DNA of 64,000 nucleotides from Chloranthus sessilifolius. Its lineage: Eukaryota > Streptophyta > Magnoliopsida > Chloranthales > Chloranthaceae. A program made the translations under genes and the position numbers. Of the stretch, positions 1-9,811 are shown piece after piece. Every line of letters begins with the position of its first letter. The stretch's first letter is position 1. Below the pieces are notes generated by a model. The model saw only the letters and a list, made by a program, of their open reading frames with translations, did no database searches and had not been told where the DNA came from. Location of the stretch: positions 39,434,287-39,498,286 of the forward strand of contig CM037590.1 in NCBI GenBank assembly GCA_021018995.1, read 5' to 3'.

Positions 1-681
1 AAGATTACAATTTGAACGAAAAAATTGTGCCAAGACAATAGGAGAATAGTATCAATGCTATACAATTTGGAACTCAAATTTTGACCCACAACTGTGTCCA
101 AGAAGTAACTCCTCACGGAAACATAAGACTTTCATATATAGGTCAATTAGTCAATTCATAATTTGAAATTTATATACATGCTTTAAGCTGTATAAATAAT
201 TATCCGAACTCACAAGAAGCACAAGTTAAAAAAGTCTGCATTACAAAATTGGTTGCTAAAAACTTTAAACGGGTTTTCACATATTTTTAATTGCTTCAGT
301 TAGAGTCTTGGATAGGGTCTTACCTCTGTTGACCCTAATGCTAATGAAACAGGTTCAGAGGGTTCAAGCCAGTATTGAACTCCAAATCTATCTATCATTG
401 TACTGGAAACAGACGTGATTTTGCATGTGTGTTCTTGCAGATATTAACTCTGGATTGATAATTATACAAGTATAGAACCTTGGTCTGAGATGAATGAAAA
501 AATTTCCACCCAATTTTGTTGCTTACTGACTTTTTTGAGGTGTATTAAATACCAAATCTCATTAATGGAATTGTGTTGAATTCACTGTTAAAAATTATGC
601 TCGTCATTCTAAAAGTGACCAACTGCCAGCTCAAAATTTACATAAAGACAATTAATGCAAGGAGAGATGCGAAATGAACAC
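1..681 (-). other. ATG6: ATG6 intron 3, partial
   Basis: This AT-rich stretch follows the exon 3 donor (GT at 681-680 on the minus strand). I searched it by eye for the rest of the Beclin coiled coil and evolutionarily conserved domain and found neither, so the intron runs off the left edge and the 3' half of the gene lies outside the window. No transposon ends or RNA genes were recognised. Confidence 0.6.
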
Positions 682-852
682 CTTCATTTTTTCTCGAAGA
701 AAATCAGCCTCGCTAAGCACATTGCGTGATTCGACCTCAAAACGCTGAAGACAGGCTTCATATGCTTTGATGTCTCTGTTCACATCTTCAACCTCTTTAT
801 CAAGTTTGTCAGATAACACACGCATACATTCCAGACATAAAGGTTGATCAAC
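682..852 (-). CDS. ATG6: ATG6 / Beclin-1, exon 3
   Basis: This exon has 57 codons, starts after the acceptor at 854-853 and ends before the donor GT at 681-680. It begins [20 protein letters not shown] and continues with a Glu/Lys/Asp-rich stretch to REKMK. This is the conserved start of the Beclin coiled coil, with the CxxC-like LCLEC that plant ATG6 proteins share. It joins exon 2 in phase 0 across a 132 bp intron (853-984). The reading frame is clean, so the gene looks intact here. The C-terminal PI3K-binding and membrane-binding domain lies off the window. Confidence 0.92.
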
Positions 853-984
853 CTGGAAAAAAAATTTGAATACTAACATATAATATGTTCCAGTTCCTAT
901 AAAGAGATCAAGCAAATATGCCATCAAACAGAATGTGCCAGGGAAGTTTTATGTGCAACAGTGCAACCCAACCCTTTCTCATAC

Positions 985-1346
985 CTGGGTTTGTGCAATG
1001 GCAATATCGAATGCACGCTTCAATACAGTTATACTTGAGTGAAACCCAGCATTGTTTATCTGCACGGGACTACTGGGACTTCCCCCGGGATTCGGTAAAT
1101 GCGTGCTGCCACCTTCTGCTACAGATTCACCCTTGTACATGGAAGCAGCAGCTGGTGGCAACACAACAAACGATTCTTCCATTGTCTTCCCAATTTGATT
1201 AGTATCAGACTGCGTAGCTCCGGCACGAGGACGAGGAGGAACTCCATGCGCTTGACTTCTTTGCTTCGGCAACACAACAAATGAATGGTCCATTCGACTT
1301 GAACCCAATACGCTCCCTCCACCATGGACTGAAGAATTCTGCATAC
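985..1346 (-). CDS. ATG6: ATG6 / Beclin-1, exon 2
   Basis: ATG6/Beclin-1 is a subunit of the VPS34 phosphatidylinositol-3-kinase complex that starts autophagosome formation and takes part in vacuolar sorting. The exon starts after AG at 1348-1347 and completes a Ser codon split with exon 1 (A + GT). It then reads MQNSSVHGGGSVLGSSRMDH and later SFVVLPKQ, a second SFVVLPPAA, and KRAFDIAIAQTQ before the donor at 984-983. The repeated 'SFVVLP' blocks and the 'LKRAFDIA' segment are typical of the plant ATG6 N-terminal region. The intron before it is 5,054 bp and full of retroelement debris. Confidence 0.93.
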
Positions 1347-1972
1347 CTGCATGTATAGTCCCCAAATCTACCGTATGTAAGTGAGGGAAACTAGTAACTC
1401 TTGCCTCTCAAAAAGTTTAAAAGATATGTTGCAGGCTGCCTTCAAAAGCATTCATCGGAAGACTAGTGCATGATTGAAGGCTAATTGGACAATAATTCGA
1501 GGATATGTTGGGAAGGTGGACTGACTTTGAAGAACAATGTTACGCACCCACGCTGCTCGACAGTGCACCATCCAAATTATCACCAACAAAAAAGCTTCTC
1601 TAGAGGTCACTAGTCCAGGTATACACTAGTCTACTGAATCCCTGAATTCCACGTCTGCAATTCCTGCTCCAATCATATCAACTAATCTTTAAACAGAAAT
1701 ACTGGGAAGGTAGTGCCCATCCTTATCCTCAGATTCAGCGACAGTGGCATTGAAGTTGCCAATGACACACCAATAACTGTTGATCATGATTGACCACTAT
1801 AAGAGATCATGCTAGTAATTCGTTTTGATTAAATTCTTATGTTGCCAATAACTCAACAAGGATGCTTAACTTTTTTCAAGCGCACCTATTTTTTATATGT
1901 TCTTACTGAAAATAAGGGATATTATTTCTAGCAATGTGTACATTGGTAGGAGACCAGTATCCATCAGTGGCA

Positions 1973-3060
1973 ATCCTTTGGTAGCGAGGGGATTTGCTTC
2001 ATGGCCCATAGGGGTACCTTGGCTTTGTGGAGAGGTATTTGTAGCATTTGGGCGAATTTTGCTAGAGGGCTGCGGATTAGTTGGAGTTGTGGCACTCGTA
2101 TCCAGTTTTGGGATGATGTTTGGCTGGATGGTAGTCCCCTTAAGTCCTCCTTTCCGGACTTCTACGTCATTTCTTTGAACCCGGGTGGGAGGATTGAGGA
2201 ATTTGCCTCACATACTCAAGGGGGTACTGTGTGGGATGTTGCTACCAGAAGGTTCCTGAGGGACAGTGAGGTGATCGCATTCTCAAATCTGATTCAAAAG
2301 CCCTATGAGGTGCAGCGGAATTCCCACGGTCATGATCAGAGGATTTGGGTCCCTAGCAGGGATGGAACTTTCAATGTCAAAACTTATTATAAGATGTTGT
2401 CGCGCCGTCCGCTCATCAGATTCAAAGGCGCATGGCTGTGGAAAGAACCTATACCACCGGAAATTAAGTTTTTTGGGTAGACACTTTTTAAGGATAGAAT
2501 CCTAACAAGGGCTCAGCTTATTCGTAGGGGGAAGGATTTTCCAAATTGTTGCGTGATGTGTACCGACAGGGAGGAGACCGTTGCGCATCTCCTTCTATAC
2601 TGTCAAGTGGCCTACAAGATTTGGTGTGTTGTCATTAAATCTTTCGGCTTGATTTGGGTTATGTTGGCAACGCCTTATCTACACTTTCTGAGTTGGTCGT
2701 CCGTTGAGGTTGAGGGTGAGATACAGGAATACTGGACGGCATCCTTGTTCGCCGTATTTTGGAGTTTATGGAGCGAGAGAAATTTGAGGATTTTCGAGAA
2801 TAAAAGTAGGCTAGTGGGGATGATCATAAAATCGGTCACGGATCTGGTGTGGCTTTGGGTGGCTAGAGGCGGGGATGACTTTGGTCACGAGTTTTACATT
2901 TGGGATCCGGGCTAAGTTGGGCAGCACCGACTGCTGTGTGCAGAGTGTTGTTTGGTTTTTTCCTTTTTTCTGTTCTCGTCTGTTTTTTGGTCGTCTTTGT
3001 ATTGGCTTTCAGCGTCTTGCTGCTTATCAATATAGCTCCTATTACTGATAAAAAAAAAAA
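1973..3060 (+). mobile_element. 5'-truncated L1-type LINE insertion
   Basis: One frame runs from about 2001 to 2915 with a single TAG at 2478-2480, at a position normally Trp. It encodes the C-terminal part of a plant L1 ORF2: the RIQFWDDVWLDG motif, then the zinc-binding region with C-CxxC-HLLLYC spacing typical of zf-RVT, then the tail ending FYIWDPG. A poly(A) tail ends at 3061. The flanks are a 17 bp target-site duplication with one mismatch (1956-1972 and 3061-3077). The RT and endonuclease parts are missing, which is the usual result of incomplete target-primed reverse transcription. It sits antisense to ATG6. With one nonsense mutation in about 300 codons it is relatively young. Confidence 0.92.
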
Positions 3061-3077
3061 AGTATCCATCAATGGCA
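3061..3077 (+). repeat. Target-site duplication of the L1 insertion, 3' copy
   Basis: AGTATCCATCAATGGCA here matches AGTATCCATCAGTGGCA at 1956-1972 (16 of 17 bases). The copies bracket the truncated LINE exactly, with the poly(A) tail directly before this one. Confidence 0.88.
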
Positions 3078-3544
3078 TTTTAGATTTAATTGCATTTTCT
3101 TGTGATTGTAGGATTTTTGTGTACATTTTGTCACCAATTTCAGGGGAACATAATTCAGAAGAAGATAGCCTGATGCAGGACCAAACACTAAAACCTAACT
3201 TTAATGACTGAGATTAAAAGCTATAATTGTGACAATAAATTTTATAAATAAAGTGCTGAATTTCATGAAAAGTTAAAGAATCTCATTATAACAATTATGT
3301 CCAAAAATAGTGTTCTAATCTGGCAGCGATCCCTTATAAATTTGAAAACAAGGATTCTAATGATAAATCTTGATTTCCACTAGCCTAGGGTATCAAACAA
3401 CATCCCATGAGGGGGTCTTTGATTCCATTGTAAGATTTGAAAGAGTAGTAGGTTTAGTTGTTATTTAAAAGTTAGTAAATGGGTAATTTCCGGTTCCAAA
3501 ATATTTGAAAAATCATATGTAAATGAACTTTCTTAATAATATAC

Positions 3545-3794
3545 CACTGGAATCAAGAAGGTTTCGAAGGAGATAATGAAGCCTCACTTCATAATGCTAA
3601 AAATATTATTTACCACAAAAGGAGCAAGCACATTGAAGTAGACTGTCACTTTATAAGAGAAAAGTTGAGTCTAAAAAATTTTGTATACCTCAAATAAGTT
3701 TCAGAAGATCAACTGGTTGTGGAAAGAAATCAATTCTTTGACACCACCTCCAAGTTGCGCATGATAGATATCTTTGCCCCAACTTAAGTGGGAG
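3545..3794 (+). pseudogene. Ty1/Copia polyprotein 3' end (RNase H C-terminus)
   Basis: The plus strand reads KHIEVDCHFIREKL from about 3630, a stop, then VSEDQLV and finally SKLRMIDIFAPT before a stop. This is the conserved end of Copia polyproteins (TKHIEVDxHFIREK ... KLGMIDIYAPT). A purine-rich tract ending AGTGGGAG at 3787-3794 follows and would act as the polypurine tract. Frameshifts and stops show it is dead. The 5' part of the element is missing. Confidence 0.75.
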
Positions 3795-3998
3795 TGTTGG
3801 TGTTCTACAGTGTTAGTTCCGTGATGTAGTCTATTTTATGATTACATGCAGGTGTGTGCATGTTAGTGCTTCACACGAAATTCTATTTTGTAAGTGGTAT
3901 GTATAGTAAAATTGAAAGGATGTGGGGGAGACAATCTCAACCCTAATTTCTTTACCTTCTCTCTTTCTAACACCATCAAACCTAATCCATATCAATCA
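3795..3998 (+). repeat. Copia LTR (3' LTR remnant)
   Basis: The LTR starts TGTTGG directly after the polypurine tract. It contains a pyrimidine-rich segment (CTCAACCCTAATTTC followed by CT runs) that also occurs in the Copia LTR remnant at 52563-52650. The 3' border near a CA at about 3998 is approximate. Confidence 0.5.
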
Positions 3999-3999
3999 A

Positions 4000-5690
4000 A
4001 CTTAAAATTCACTTATCAACCGTACTATCCAATATATTCTCATCAATCTTTTCTCCCTATCCCAAATAGCATTTACTATAATTGGAGGGATATATGGGAG
4101 CATTCTATGGGTTATATTTATAAAGTAAGCAAATCCACAGTGCCAATGCAATTAATTGGTGGAAATGCAAGCACCTGTCTTATCGGATACTTGTTGAATA
4201 TCACCACCTTCTCATCAATATTTTCTCCCCATCCCAAATAGCATTTACGAGAGTTGGGGGGATGAATAGCTTCAATGGCCAAACAGTAAGAAAATCCACA
4301 CCCAATGGCCTAGCCTAAAGTTTGTAGACAAAACAATGAAGGAGGCCTTGGCATTTATTGACTATAAGAAATCAAAATGGACGCTTAACAGAATTTTTTG
4401 GAGAAGTTTTTAAGGAATTCCCCTTATTCCCTTTAGTGTTCCATTGCTAAAACATACTTGAAGTTTGGTAATGACAACGCAATAGAGGTTACCTCTCGCC
4501 TGAACCGACAAATCAATGATATTTTTCAAGTACATCCGCCTTCTATCCACTTGGCACTCATGACTTGAGCAAGAAAAAAATTCTAGTACTTCTTCACGGG
4601 GTCCGATTATATGAACTGCAAGCCTATCATGGAAGGTGATTCAGCCACTGCTATTAGATGCTTGAGCAAGAAGATATACATCTTTCGCAAATTCAAATTA
4701 TTGTGGTTTGCACTAGTTTGGAGCATTTGTACTCTCAACCACATGCTGCATATTTTGCATTGTACAACGGCTTAAGGATGGTAACACTCCAATGATTTCA
4801 TGAGTTGAACTTTATACGCATTACTTAAATTCATTTCCAAGTAATGCACCAACTCTTAGAATATGACCTATGACTCTTATCGAAACTTAACATTGCTAGA
4901 AACCATTCCACGTACAATCTTGCACATGCATATTGCATGAAACGACCAAAAACCCCAGTTAAGGAAGATTGTGGCAGCCCTTTTAAAGATAGGACCAAAT
5001 TCTCGTCAAATTTCATTGCAATTTTGGCACTTCGACAAATATTTATGCTGATTTTTTTCTCGTGTATAGCATTCAAATTTATGGTTATGATGCCAAGAGT
5101 TTTTCAAAACAGATCAGAGTCAAATAGCAATGATTCAAAGCACTTCTGTTTACACTAATTTGGAAAAAGGACTCAATCTCATAACTAGAAGGGTTTCCAG
5201 TAGGCTTTCTTCCCTAATAAAGTCGACTACCCCCTCAGTTGTCATGACTTTAGTCAGTTAAGCAATGCGGATTGAAATGACTCCATGTTCATTATCAACG
5301 CCTTTTACAAATAATCCTCCCAACTACTTGTCAGTGGATATCCTACTCTCCAAGTAAAATCACTTTTTGGGGGATTTATGCACATGATTTGGCACATCTG
5401 TAGATTGACACAAATAAAGGCACTAGATTGGAACTGAAATTTGAAAACTCCCCTTTCTTCGTAAGACAAATCCTAATTGATGACAAAATTTTGGTGGAGT
5501 GTTGAATAAGTTTTTCGGTTTTTTTGTGCCTAGCCGTGTTTGAACACAAATAGAGGCACGAGATTGGAACCTTATCCCTGATTTTTTAAGTATTCAATCA
5601 TTATTCAGAAATCTCCAAATCAACCACAATAATATGAAAATCATTTCAAGATTTGAGATAAATTTGAGCTCCCATCTCAAAACCAATTAG
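4000..5690. other. Intronic sequence without recognised genes
   Basis: No supportable coding frame. A segment with 'CCCAAATAGCATTTAC' occurs twice (near 4060 and 4230), an imperfect local duplication. Small ORFs at 4831-5158 overlap on both strands and resemble no family I know. Confidence 0.5.
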
Positions 5691-5699
5691 CAATGAGTA

Positions 5700-6150
5700 G
5701 AGAGGCCCGGGATCTAATAAGAGGAGAGACAAGGCTATGATTATCCGATATGGGTCTAAATCAACACGCCCTCACGCATTTTGGGTGGACTGAGCTAAAT
5801 CACGTTATTCATGTGAGAAATGAACTAGGTGACAGAGTGGAGAATGGCCTGCTCTGCTCTAATACGGTGATGTCATGATAAATGTGAACCTCCATCTCAA
5901 AACCAAGTGGCACTTATAACAGGAGATACAAGGCTATGTGTAACGCCCCCGATGCCACATGTCAAGATATTGTCCTCTTTGGGTGGCTCCACTGGGTCCC
6001 ACGAGCAGCTCTTTTCCTTCAAAGTTTTGTTCTTGGTATGGGCCGCTGCTCCCACTCAAAACGCCCCTTACATGTGAGAGGGGTGGCCTAATTATGTCCC
6101 AAGGTCAGGACAACTTCCTACACGATGTGGGACTTTACACTATGATTATC
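5700..6150. repeat. Possible degenerate LTR/TRIM-like repeat
   Basis: The segment starting TGTAACGCCCCCGATGCC (about 5939) and containing 'ATGTGGGACTTTACAC' looks like dispersed plant LTR-type repeats that begin TGTAACGCCCC. A related block with 'ACAAGGCTATG' and 'TCTCAAAACCAA' occurs twice (5675-5740 and 5895-5940). No coding part or matching second LTR is present. Confidence 0.3.
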
Positions 6151-6171
6151 TGATGTGGAAGCAAATCAACA

Positions 6172-6360
6172 ATTTGTAACATGAATTCGAAGAAGTATTC
6201 ACCAATTCAAGAAATTAACCCCCCCCAAAATAATAGCTCAACCTACGAAAACTCAATGTCAGTATATAACTATTAAACCAATTAAATATTTGTAACATGA
6301 ATTCAAAGAAGGATCATCATATCACCAATTCAATAAATGAGAAAAAAAAAAAACTCAACC
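6172..6360. repeat. Tandem duplication, about 116 bp period
   Basis: ATTTGTAACATGAATTC at 6172 recurs at 6288, each followed by similar 'AAGAAG...CACCAATTCAA' and 'CTCAACCTAC' text. The second copy ends about 40 bp from ATG6 exon 1. Confidence 0.65.
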
Positions 6361-6400
6361 TACTAAAAAAAAGAAAGAAATAGGGAAAATAAACCCTAAC

Positions 6401-6551
6401 TGGATCGAGAAGAGGGGTCGTTGAAGAACTTGTCTGCGTAGGACTCGACCCCAACGATGCAGAGGGAGTGGCGACAATTCTGGCACACCCATCTCGGAAG
6501 ATTCGGATCCACGGGAAAGCTCCGACCTTTTTCTGAGATATCGTCTCTCAT
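6401..6551 (-). CDS. ATG6: ATG6 / Beclin-1, exon 1 with start codon
   Basis: The first coding exon starts at ATG 6551-6549 and ends with the first base of a split Ser codon at 6401, followed by donor GTTAGG. It reads MRDDISEKGRS, then FPVDPNLPRWVCQNCRHSLC and IVGVESYADKFFNDP. The two CxxC-type cysteine pairs and the 'VxSYADKF' motif identify the N-terminus of plant ATG6. The start is the only Met upstream in this frame close to the family's usual N-terminus. The splice to exon 2 is in phase, so the gene start appears intact. A longer ORF in another frame over the same bases (6627-6355, minus) is a shadow. Confidence 0.93.
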
Positions 6552-6935
6552 CTCTGCGCTCGATCAAGGGCTCTCTCTCTCGCGTCTCTCTAAGGCCCTG
6601 TTTGGCAAAACGAGTTCTGGAAGTCAAAAGCTAAAGGGTAGTTTTATTTACACCCTTGCACTCGAGATTCTTTCTTCGCAACGGAGGTTTTACATGGTAA
6701 AGTCGTTTGCACCTTTGGATAATGAAAGAAAACAAAATTCACCATAACTTTTCACGTAATGGATCTTGAGACCATGGGTTTATCGTGATAAGCTCAATTT
6801 TAACTTCCTCAACTTAGGTTTTGACACGCTAAAACTATTTAATTTTTTTGAATTAGATGATCGTGATTGTTTTTATCCCCAAATTTTCACACAATAGATA
6901 TTGACGATAAGTTTCTTATCCTACGTGGCACATAT
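6552..6935 (-). promoter_or_regulatory. Presumed ATG6 5' UTR and promoter
   Basis: Directly upstream of the ATG6 start. A CT-dinucleotide tract at about 6570-6590, typical of plant 5' UTRs, is followed by GGCCCTGTTTGGCAAAACG (about 6594). That sequence resembles one end of a PIF/hAT-type MITE, but no partner end was found. I see no clear TATA box. Function is inferred from position only. Confidence 0.4.
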
Positions 6936-7698
6936 TGTCACGACCCTTGTTCTTTCCCTGGCCTCGGCCATCGCAATCCGTGATGCCGAGTCGGCGCAAC
7001 AGCGCTGCTTCGATGTCAATTATTTTGGTTACTTTCAAAACTTATTTCGATTTCCTAATTCACTTCATAAACTTGGTTAAATCCCGATTCAATTCGTATA
7101 AATTACCTTTTTTTAAAAAACATCGCAGAAAATGCTTTCAATTTTCACATAATTGTGGAAACGCTTTCATTACATCTCCAATATAATTGCGGAAGCATAA
7201 TTATTTTTTTTCTCATTTAATTTCTCAATCTCACTAACCTGGTTGTAAACAAATTCTATTTAGTACGAAATCATAAATAAGACAATTCAAATATATTTTC
7301 CAAAGGGTTCAACCTTAAAAAGTAAATATTTACAAAAGTCCAAATACAAAAATATACCAAGAGTTTTGAAAAGTACTAGACTTAAACTAGAAACAAAAGT
7401 GAAAAAATCATGTTAAAACCAAGTGTGGAAGGGTTGATAGCTCTATAGAGAAAATGAACTCAAAACTATCAGCTTAGCATTCGCTCCTAAATTTCTCTTC
7501 GTACAGCTTCTTTAACTTTGGCTGGGTGAGTGCTGATTGGCCTATAAAATTTTTAGGTCATAAAATGATTGTAAGTTATAAAGCTTAATAAAGTCTTAAT
7601 TAATTATGTCGTGAGTTTTTAGTACAAATAATGTAAGAAAATTTCATATGTGCAAGTGCAAATAAGGTTTTCATTAATTGTGATATCATAAAAGTAAT
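6936..7698. other. Possible gypsy LTR start, otherwise unassigned
   Basis: TGTCACGACCC at 6936 is a common start of plant gypsy LTRs. The sequence has no convincing ORF, and I could not find a matching LTR end. It may be part of a long solo LTR that continues beyond the PIF-type element at 7702-9808. Confidence 0.3.
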
Positions 7699-7701
7699 TA
7701 A

Positions 7702-9808
7702 GGCCCTATTTGATAGCAATGAAACCCCAAAGAGGATATGAAATCAATTTCTTAGTTGATTTCTTGGGAAATGATTTCTTCTATAAATGGATTTTCCACT
7801 GTTTGATTAGTGTGTTTAATAAATGAATTTCATTGAAAATTGATTTCTCTTGTTTGATTACTATCTTTAAAAATGAATTTGAAAATGAGTTTTTAAGTTT
7901 AGATAATTTATTATTAAAATCATAATTAAAGTCAAATATTAATCAATAATTTTTTTTAATGATATTCTATCATGTTACAAATCAATACTATAGTAATCAC
8001 TATTTATTACTAAGTTACATCAATCAGAGTTTGAAAAGTCAAACTCAAATAAAAGGTCAAACTTTGACCAAACTTAAAATTTTGATTAAAAAAATATATA
8101 AAATTAAATAACAAAGTTGTAAATGCTAGTATCTAATGTAAGTTTATACGTTGAAATGAAATTAAATTTTTATAAAAGTCAAACTTTGACTAAGAGAAAA
8201 TTTTACAATGTACCAATAAATTACAAAAGTTTAACTGTAAATTAATATAACAATATTTATATATATTGTTAGGTTATACTAGTTAAAATTTGATCAAATA
8301 TCCACTTTTAATAAAAGTCAAACTTTGACCAAATGTAAAACTTTGATTAATAAAAAATTTTAAGACTAAAGTACAAAGTTATATAGTAAATGTTAGTCTG
8401 TACTATAAGGTTACATGTTGAAACAAAATTCAATTTTTAGACTTCAAAGAAAATTCAAGTTTTTTAAAAGTTAAACTTTGATCAAAATTTTTAACTTTGA
8501 CCAATAAAAAATTCGATAATCTATTACCAACCTACAAATTAATATAACAATATTCGAATCCAACGCTAGGTTACACTAGTAAAAAATTTGCCTAGAATCA
8601 ACTTTTTAAAAAGTCAAACTTTGACCAAATATAAAAAAAAAGTAAAATAAAATTTGATAATGTACTACAGAATAATAAATTTAAAAATAATAATCTCATT
8701 AGAAATATAGAAGTTCAAAAAAATCAAATTGTGTTAAAAAGTCAAAGTTTGACTAAATATCAAACTTTGACTAATAAAAATTTACATTACCAAAATACAA
8801 ATAACAATAGTAATAATTACTACCTACTGTCAAGATACACTTCTCAAATTTTGACTACAACCAAAATTTGAATAAAAGTCAAACTTTGACCAATAAAAAT
8901 GAGGCAATGTATTTTCAAGTTATAAATTAAAATAATGATAGATATTTTTAATTATAATATTTCACTAATAAAAATTTATAACATTTTATAAAAAATCAAA
9001 CTTTGATCAAAAGTCAAACTTTGACCAAGAAAAAATTGCATTGATACGATATAAATTTATATAGTAGACTCTATCTATAAGCATATTTCGAGTTTGACTA
9101 AAATTAAATTTTGTGTAAAAGTCAAAGTTTATTCAAAAGTCAAACTTTTGACTAAGACAATTGAGAATCTAGTATCAAATCATGCATCAATGCGGCAATA
9201 TCCTTTTTTTGCCATCAAATTGTTGGAGTCAAAGTTTAATAAAAAGCAAATTTTTAATTAAAAGTTAAAGTTTGACCTTAAAAAATCAACCTGTGATCCC
9301 TAAAAATTTGATAATATATTACTAATTTACAACTTATTATCATGTTTCAATAGTCAAAGTTTGATCAAAAGTCAAAACTTTATATAGCTTATAAATTTAA
9401 TTAAGTTTGATTAAATTCAAACTTTGACCAAAGTCAAAATATTAGCTGAAAAGAGTATGGTGTAGATAATGTGGTGGTCATAGTGATCATGCTGTTATAT
9501 TGGTCATAGAAATTGAACTTACTTTTTAATAGTCAAAAAATAAATTTTTTGGCTTATAGGTTTTTACAAGTAATTTTAGATTTGCAATAACAAAAAAATA
9601 TTATTTTGTTAGTAGGAAACCCAATTTCAGCCACTTAAAAGGTTGAAATGATTTCCTCCTAATATGATTTGGTGTATGGAAATTCAATTTTCATGCGGGC
9701 CCACTTAATTTCATTTCCATCTCATTAAATAGCTATCAAACAACAACAATTGGAAACTAAATTTCATTTCCAAAATGAAATTACATTTCCATGTTATCAA
9801 ACAAAGCC
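7702..9808. mobile_element. PIF/Harbinger-type non-autonomous element, 2.1 kb
   Basis: The ends are inverted repeats: GGCCCTATTTGATAGC on the left and GGCTTTGTTTGATAAC as reverse complement of the right end. They are flanked by a TAA duplication (7699-7701 and 9809-9811). A 3 bp T/A-rich target site and G-rich TIRs with 'TGTTTG' fit PIF/Harbinger. Just inside each end lie matching sub-terminal stretches rich in 'GAAATGAAATT' (7720-7880 and 9640-9790). No transposase ORF is present; the interior is about 75-80% A+T by eye and filled with repeated GTCAAACTTTGAC palindromes. Confidence 0.75.
8030..9445. repeat. Array of GTCAAACTTTGACC palindromes (W-box-like cores)
   Basis: The motif GTCAAA-C/G-TTTGAC occurs in full or near-full form around 8058, 8175, 8315, 8610, 8738, 8876, 9015, 9135 and 9420, with many half-sites between. 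Each copy holds TTGACC or TTGACT, the core bound by WRKY factors, on one or both strands. Spacing is irregular (about 100-290 bp), so it is not a simple satellite. Whether any WRKY protein binds here is not known. Confidence 0.75.
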
Positions 9809-9811
9809 TAA

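Larger units (their letters stand above)
1347..6400 (-). other. ATG6: ATG6 intron 1 (5.05 kb)
   Basis: The intron runs from donor GT at 6400-6399 (exon ending TCC A) to acceptor AG at 1348-1347. It joins exons 1 and 2 in frame by splitting a serine codon. It contains a 5'-truncated L1 insertion (1973-3060), a Copia 3' end with LTR (about 3545-3998), TE-like sequence near 5.7-6.15 kb and a short tandem duplication next to exon 1. From 1400 to 1955 I see nothing codable. Confidence 0.85.

Noticed and set aside
6355-6627. 90-codon minus-strand ORF over ATG6 exon 1
   Set aside because: It is in a different frame from the Beclin N-terminus, which has the conserved cysteines and an in-phase splice; the longer ORF is a shadow.
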